Source: RBG-16-49-21 sp040768125 (lineage in GTDB: Bacteria; Spirochaetota; UBA4802; UBA5550). From it: a DNA stretch of 64,000 nucleotides. Under the pieces are notes generated by a model. The model did no database searches. It saw only the letters and a program-made list of their open reading frames with translations, and was not told the origin of the DNA. The stretch lies in the NCBI GenBank assembly GCA_040768125.1, contig JAXGNG010000001.1:1612001-1676000 (forward strand), written 5' to 3'. A program made the position numbers and the translations under genes. Shown piece by piece: positions 60,463 through 64,000 of the stretch (its first letter is position 1; every line of letters begins with the position of its first letter).

Positions 60463-62159
60463 TCGGAGTTCAGGAAATCATCATACCTGGTCTTCTGCGT
60501 AACCTGGAGGTACTCCCGTATCTTGTCCCTGATCGATTCGGGGAGCTTTATGCCGATCGACTTGAGCCGGGATTCGTATTTGTCAAAGGACCGCATGTGC
60601 TGAGACGTCGTGGCGAAGATGCGGAAATATGACCGGATGCTTCCTTCCATCTCGCGCCTGAATTCAATGTCCTCGTTCAGGATGTCCTCTATCGGGGCGA
60701 TGGCCTTGTAGTTCACCGGGCGGCAGATGGAGCGGTAGGCGACGAATCGCTGGGTTACCTCGCACTCATAGTTTTTCGTAATGATGCTCTGCTCAACCAC
60801 GTTCAGGTCGATGCAGTCAATGATCTCGAAGTGGTACTTGTCGCCGATGATGTTCTCGATCAGGGCCCGCGCGCTCTTGTAGTAATCGCACTGTTCCATC
60901 ATGTCGCGGCAGTTTCGGCCGCATCGCAGGTAGAGCACCACGTCGATGTCGGAGCTTTCCTGGGAAAGGCCCATGTTGACGGACCCCACGATGTCCATGG
61001 CGATATCGTCAAACTTGCCCTTGAGGAGCTCAATGGCGTTATCGAGTTCATCGAGCCTCTCTTCCGTCTCCTGGGTCCGGAAAAGACGGAAGAAATTCTT
61101 GATTTCCTTGAAGAGCTCGATTTCCGGGATGTGGGAATAGCGCTGCACCATGGTGTCGTAATTGCGCCCGAGACGGCGCGCCTCGTAGCGCTCGAGGTCG
61201 ATGATATCCTCCCGCCACTTTCCGTCTTCCTGGCGGTATTCCACTATGTCGTGAATGCGGTCATCCACGAGCTTTTTCAGGGTTATCCGCCCCAGTGCGG
61301 TATCCTCGAAGTCGACCTGGAAGAAGAAGCCACCCTCAGATACCTCGCCCTGGATGGTCGTCGCGTCTCCGAAGTTCGAGGGGTTCAGGTACACGCACCC
61401 CTCGACGGCCTTGAACCCCCAGTCGTTGTGAATATGGCCCGTGAGGCAGAGCTTCACCGGGTTGTTCTCGCAGTAGGACCTGAGGGCGGGGGAACCCGAG
61501 GGGCCGATGCGGGCTATCCGGTCATGGATGCCGTGCGCCGGCTGGTGGGTCGCGATGATGTCCGGCTTCACCGCCTTGAAGAATGTGTACATCTCGTTGT
61601 TGTGATCGCTGATGCCGATGCCGACGTTGTATTTCACTATATAGCGCTCCGGTATTCCCGCCGTCCAAACGTCGGCCCCGCCGTATCCCGCGATCTTCAG
61701 GCCGCCGATAGTGTGCCAGTGCATGTGGAGGTCCCTCTCGTGCATCGACGTATACTTCAGGTCCATGTCGTAGTTTCCCGGAATCGCGAAGACCGAGGCC
61801 TTGGACTTGAAGGAGATCATGTTTTCCAGCACCTTGTATTTCTGCTGCATGACCCTGCGTGCCCGGACGGTCAGTTCTTGGTAGTCGCTTCCCTTCTCGA
61901 TGATTTCCTCCGGCACGTTGGGGAAGTCGAGGAGGTTGTCCACGAAATCCTCGAGCAGCATCTCCTCCTTGTTCATTTTTTTTCGGAGGCTGTGGAGGAA
62001 GGTCTGGAGATCATGGTAGTGTATTGCGGTGTTGATGCTGTAGAAGGGGATATCGATGAGGTCGCCGCCAATGATGTATATGTCGGCCACGGTCTCGTAG
62101 AGGAGGGACGCCGTCTGGCTGAATGAGCCGTGTATGTCGGTGAGAAAGATTATTTTCAT
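60459..62159 (-). CDS. Metallophosphoesterase-nucleotidyltransferase fusion protein
   Basis: 566 residues. The N-terminal part (1-about 260) is a calcineurin-like phosphoesterase: IIFLTDIHGS, YIIGGDLIDI, VFAIPGNYDMD, DIIATHQPAHG and LCLTGHIHNDW supply the Asp, His, Asn and His metal ligands in order. A linker with helices (about 290-385) leads to a polymerase-beta-like nucleotidyltransferase: GSVNMGLSQESSDIDVVLYL near residue 390 is the full GS-x10-DxD signature. The rest (EIIDCIDLNVVEQSIITKNYECE, then helices) is cytoplasmic. It probably removes and adds nucleotides or phosphates on the same kind of target. The ATG at 62157-62159 is the first with the motif start. It is read alone. Confidence 0.85.
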   Translation of the reverse strand: MKIIFLTDIHGSFSQTASLLYETVADIYIIGGDLIDIPFYSINTAIHYHDLQTFLHSLRKKMNKEEMLLEDFVDNLLDFPNVPEEIIEKGSDYQELTVRARRVMQQKYKVLENMISFKSKASVFAIPGNYDMDLKYTSMHERDLHMHWHTIGGLKIAGYGGADVWTAGIPERYIVKYNVGIGISDHNNEMYTFFKAVKPDIIATHQPAHGIHDRIARIGPSGSPALRSYCENNPVKLCLTGHIHNDWGFKAVEGCVYLNPSNFGDATTIQGEVSEGGFFFQVDFEDTALGRITLKKLVDDRIHDIVEYRQEDGKWREDIIDLERYEARRLGRNYDTMVQRYSHIPEIELFKEIKNFFRLFRTQETEERLDELDNAIELLKGKFDDIAMDIVGSVNMGLSQESSDIDVVLYLRCGRNCRDMMEQCDYYKSARALIENIIGDKYHFEIIDCIDLNVVEQSIITKNYECEVTQRFVAYRSICRPVNYKAIAPIEDILNEDIEFRREMEGSIRSYFRIFATTSQHMRSFDKYESRLKSIGIKLPESIRDKIREYLQVTQKTRYDDFLNSD

Positions 62160-62551
62160 GAATGCGCCCAAAGACCGGAATTATAATTGATAATTGCCAT
62201 CATGGCCCCGCATACCATCTTAACTGCAATCGTTGAAAACGGCAACATTTCTTTCATTTTTCGTGGAAATCGGGTTTTTCCGGATAATCCTGCCCTGAAA
62301 GAGAGCTATTCGAAAGGGGTATTTGAAAATTCCATGATCAATTCCAATTCAAATTTCTTTTGATTGGAAAAGTAAGGGTGCGGTATGTTAATTTTTTACA
62401 TCTGTATAAAATCAAACCATCCAGACGGTCATTTTTTTATGATGAGGGGGAATGGATCAGGGAAACCGGGTCTCCTCTGGGGCGGATGGCCAAGGTCCTG
62501 AAAGCCGCACGATAACAATATCAATATTTATGACGAGGGGGGAATAATCGG
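62160..62551 (+). promoter_or_regulatory. 392-base gap with a candidate promoter for the lipoprotein
   Basis: TTGATT at 62360-62365, 18 bases, and TATGTT at 62384-62389, followed by a leader of about 155 bases ending in GAGGGGGGAATAATCGG before the ATG at 62552. The remainder is AT-rich with no coding frame I can support. Confidence 0.35.
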
Positions 62552-64000
62552 ATGAAAAGGGTGGGAAGAATTCTCGGATTATTTCTGATGATAACGTCGA
62601 TGGTGTTTGTTATAAAATGCAGGATGGGTGAGACCGGCGCGTTATTCATCCCCAACATGTCGCACAGCGGCCAGATTTCCAATACGAACCTCAAGCTTCT
62701 GGAAATTACCACGCATGAGGGTACAACCGGAACCACGACGGCGGTTGCTCTGACTCCGACTTTTGACCCCTACATCAGCACCTATAATGTCGCGATTGAA
62801 GCCCTGGTGACCGACGTGACCGTGGTCGCCATCGCTGACGACAGGGATTCGGCGGTCCATATAGACACCGCGGAATGTTCGTCCCGCATGATAACCGTCA
62901 GTGAAGACAGCAGGGAAATAGAAATCATCGTGACAGCGCCGGATACGGTGACACAGAAGTCGTATACCGTACTCCTTACGCGCGTGTATGGCATGGAGGA
63001 GAACCGGCTTCTCAACTGCGAGGTGTTTTCAGACAAGAACGACGTGATCGACCCGTCGCCACAATTCGAGCCTGACACGAACACGTACCAGCTCCGGGTC
63101 GCCTGGAACAGCTACTATATCAAGGTGAAACCCACGCTCATCAGCGGCTACTCAAGCCTGAAGCTGGACGGCTCGACGGTCCCGTCGGGCGAAAAGGAAC
63201 TCGTTATCCTTGATGACCTCGCGATCGGCAATATCAGCGACACCCAGGATGTTGAGATAAGGGTAAAATCGAGCACCGGAGTCGAGAATACCTACATCAT
63301 CACGGTGTCGCGCCTGGCAGCCCCGCTAGTCACCGGCGACAACCCGTATCTTTCATCCATCAGGGTGACCATGGGCAACAACGACTCGGTCCGCCAGATA
63401 TACCAGGACCAGGACGGCAACTTCTTCCCGGACAACACGGACGCGTTCAACAAGAACGTGGGCGGGTACTCCTGCGTGGTCTTCGGCTACAGCACCGTTA
63501 CGGTTACCCTCGAGCCTTATGATCCCGATATATCGAGCCTGGTCGTAAATGGCACCGAGCGGGTGGGCGACATGGTAAGCGGAAAGCTGGGCATCGAACA
63601 GTCCTGGGGCACGGGAGATTATTCAATCAAGACGATTACGGTTCACGTGGTGTCAAATGACACGAGCGAAGAAATGGATTACACCCTCAGGCTCCGACTT
63701 CTGAACGTGTACGAGGTGTACTACGGCATATACGGTCCGGTTTCACGAAGGAACAAATCTTCGTGGGGCGCGGCAGGCATGCCCAACTGGACCAAGGTCT
63801 TCAATGGCTCTATCAGCGGGCAGATGGAGTGGAAGATCACATGGGTCCAGACCTTGAGCACGGCGCGGAACCAGATGACCTACACGAATTACAATAACGG
63901 AGACTGGGACCAGCCATTTATTGGCGACAACGGCGGTTTCGCCCTGAACGGCGTCATGAGCGTTATCGTGAACACCTCGGGTACCGGCCAGGGCCCCCAG
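62552..64000 (+). CDS. Partial lipoprotein with cadherin-like beta-sandwich repeats
   Basis: 483 codons to the window edge, still open. The ATG at 62552 has GAGGGGGGAA upstream. A lipoprotein signal (GRILGLFLMITSMVFVIKC) puts Cys24 at the anchor. After it, residues 50-125, 130-205 and 215-300 read as repeated cadherin-like sandwich units (LTPTFDPYISTYNVAIEALVTDVTVVA; PSPQFEPDTNTYQLRVAWNSYYIKVKP; repeats of Y-T-V-x-L-T-R). A further region (GDNPYLSSIRVTMGNND ... SVTVTLEPYDPDISSLVVNG) is a degenerate unit. It is likely a large surface lipoprotein; the rest lies outside. Confidence 0.75.
   Translation, partial: MKRVGRILGLFLMITSMVFVIKCRMGETGALFIPNMSHSGQISNTNLKLLEITTHEGTTGTTTAVALTPTFDPYISTYNVAIEALVTDVTVVAIADDRDSAVHIDTAECSSRMITVSEDSREIEIIVTAPDTVTQKSYTVLLTRVYGMEENRLLNCEVFSDKNDVIDPSPQFEPDTNTYQLRVAWNSYYIKVKPTLISGYSSLKLDGSTVPSGEKELVILDDLAIGNISDTQDVEIRVKSSTGVENTYIITVSRLAAPLVTGDNPYLSSIRVTMGNNDSVRQIYQDQDGNFFPDNTDAFNKNVGGYSCVVFGYSTVTVTLEPYDPDISSLVVNGTERVGDMVSGKLGIEQSWGTGDYSIKTITVHVVSNDTSEEMDYTLRLRLLNVYEVYYGIYGPVSRRNKSSWGAAGMPNWTKVFNGSISGQMEWKITWVQTLSTARNQMTYTNYNNGDWDQPFIGDNGGFALNGVMSVIVNTSGTGQGPQ

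Noticed and set aside
1..64000. CRISPR array, tRNA or rRNA genes
   Set aside because: No regularly spaced repeats with spacers, no tRNA cloverleaf with TTCGA arm in the gaps, and no rRNA-like sequence was seen.

Overview
The window is a GC-rich (about 60% or more), densely coded chromosomal segment from a diderm bacterium. It carries lipoprotein signal peptides, beta-barrel-like exported proteins, a CreD homologue and a FlgD-like C-terminal domain. Two lipoproteins carry a short Leu-rich run soon after the lipidated Cys, a trait I associate with Leptospira-like spirochaetes. The best guess is an uncultured member of Spirochaetota, but there is no rRNA or ribosomal gene here to settle it. I see no tRNA, rRNA, CRISPR array, phage or intact transposon.

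Layout. 1-5.9 kb: a cut-off membrane protein, an ECF sigma factor with a small membrane partner, a zinc-ribbon protein, the zinc transporter ZupT, a lipoprotein, BioY and a barrel-like protein. 5.9-18.8 kb: a YqfO-like protein, a LamG-like lipoprotein, and a signalling cluster. The cluster holds two class III nucleotide cyclases (one fused to a receiver), a lone receiver, a 1632-residue multi-PAS hybrid histidine kinase, a small Cys protein and a ZIP-like transporter with an inserted cyclic-nucleotide-binding domain. 18.8-26.2 kb: a low-GC DUF998 gene between two copies of a palindromic repeat, an Fe-S protein, a barrel-like protein, a TetR/chalcone-isomerase-like operon and an SDR. 26.4-30 kb: creB-creC-creD with a cre-tag-like array before creD. 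30-36.4 kb: MmcQ/YjbR-sdaA, GNAT-acetoacetate decarboxylase, and a second Fe-S protein followed by apbE. 36.3-37.5 kb: a toxin-antitoxin patch with a stop codon inside the toxin, bracketed by a near-duplicate of the apbE 3' end. 37.5-43.8 kb: two large surface/exported proteins. 43.8-51.2 kb: polA, tkt, a nucleosidase, a thioredoxin-like lipoprotein and an uncharacterised protein. 51.4-60.5 kb: the ilvB-ilvN-ilvC operon, copA, an MCP and lysA. 60.5-64 kb: a metallophosphoesterase-nucleotidyltransferase fusion and a cut-off lipoprotein with cadherin-like repeats.

How genes work together. The cyclases and the cyclic-nucleotide-binding ZIP protein within 10 kb suggest that a second messenger could gate metal transport. 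The kinase and receivers may feed the same circuit; this is inference. CreBC probably controls creD through repeats 11 bp apart, as in Escherichia coli. IlvBNC covers the first two common steps of branched-chain amino acid synthesis; its IlvC has an unusual cofactor loop suggesting NADH preference. The least conventional items are the cNMP-gated ZIP, the phosphoesterase-nucleotidyltransferase fusion, the four-copy palindromic repeat with a compensatory base-pair change, the promoter embedded in a 12-bp inverted repeat, and the broken toxin island.
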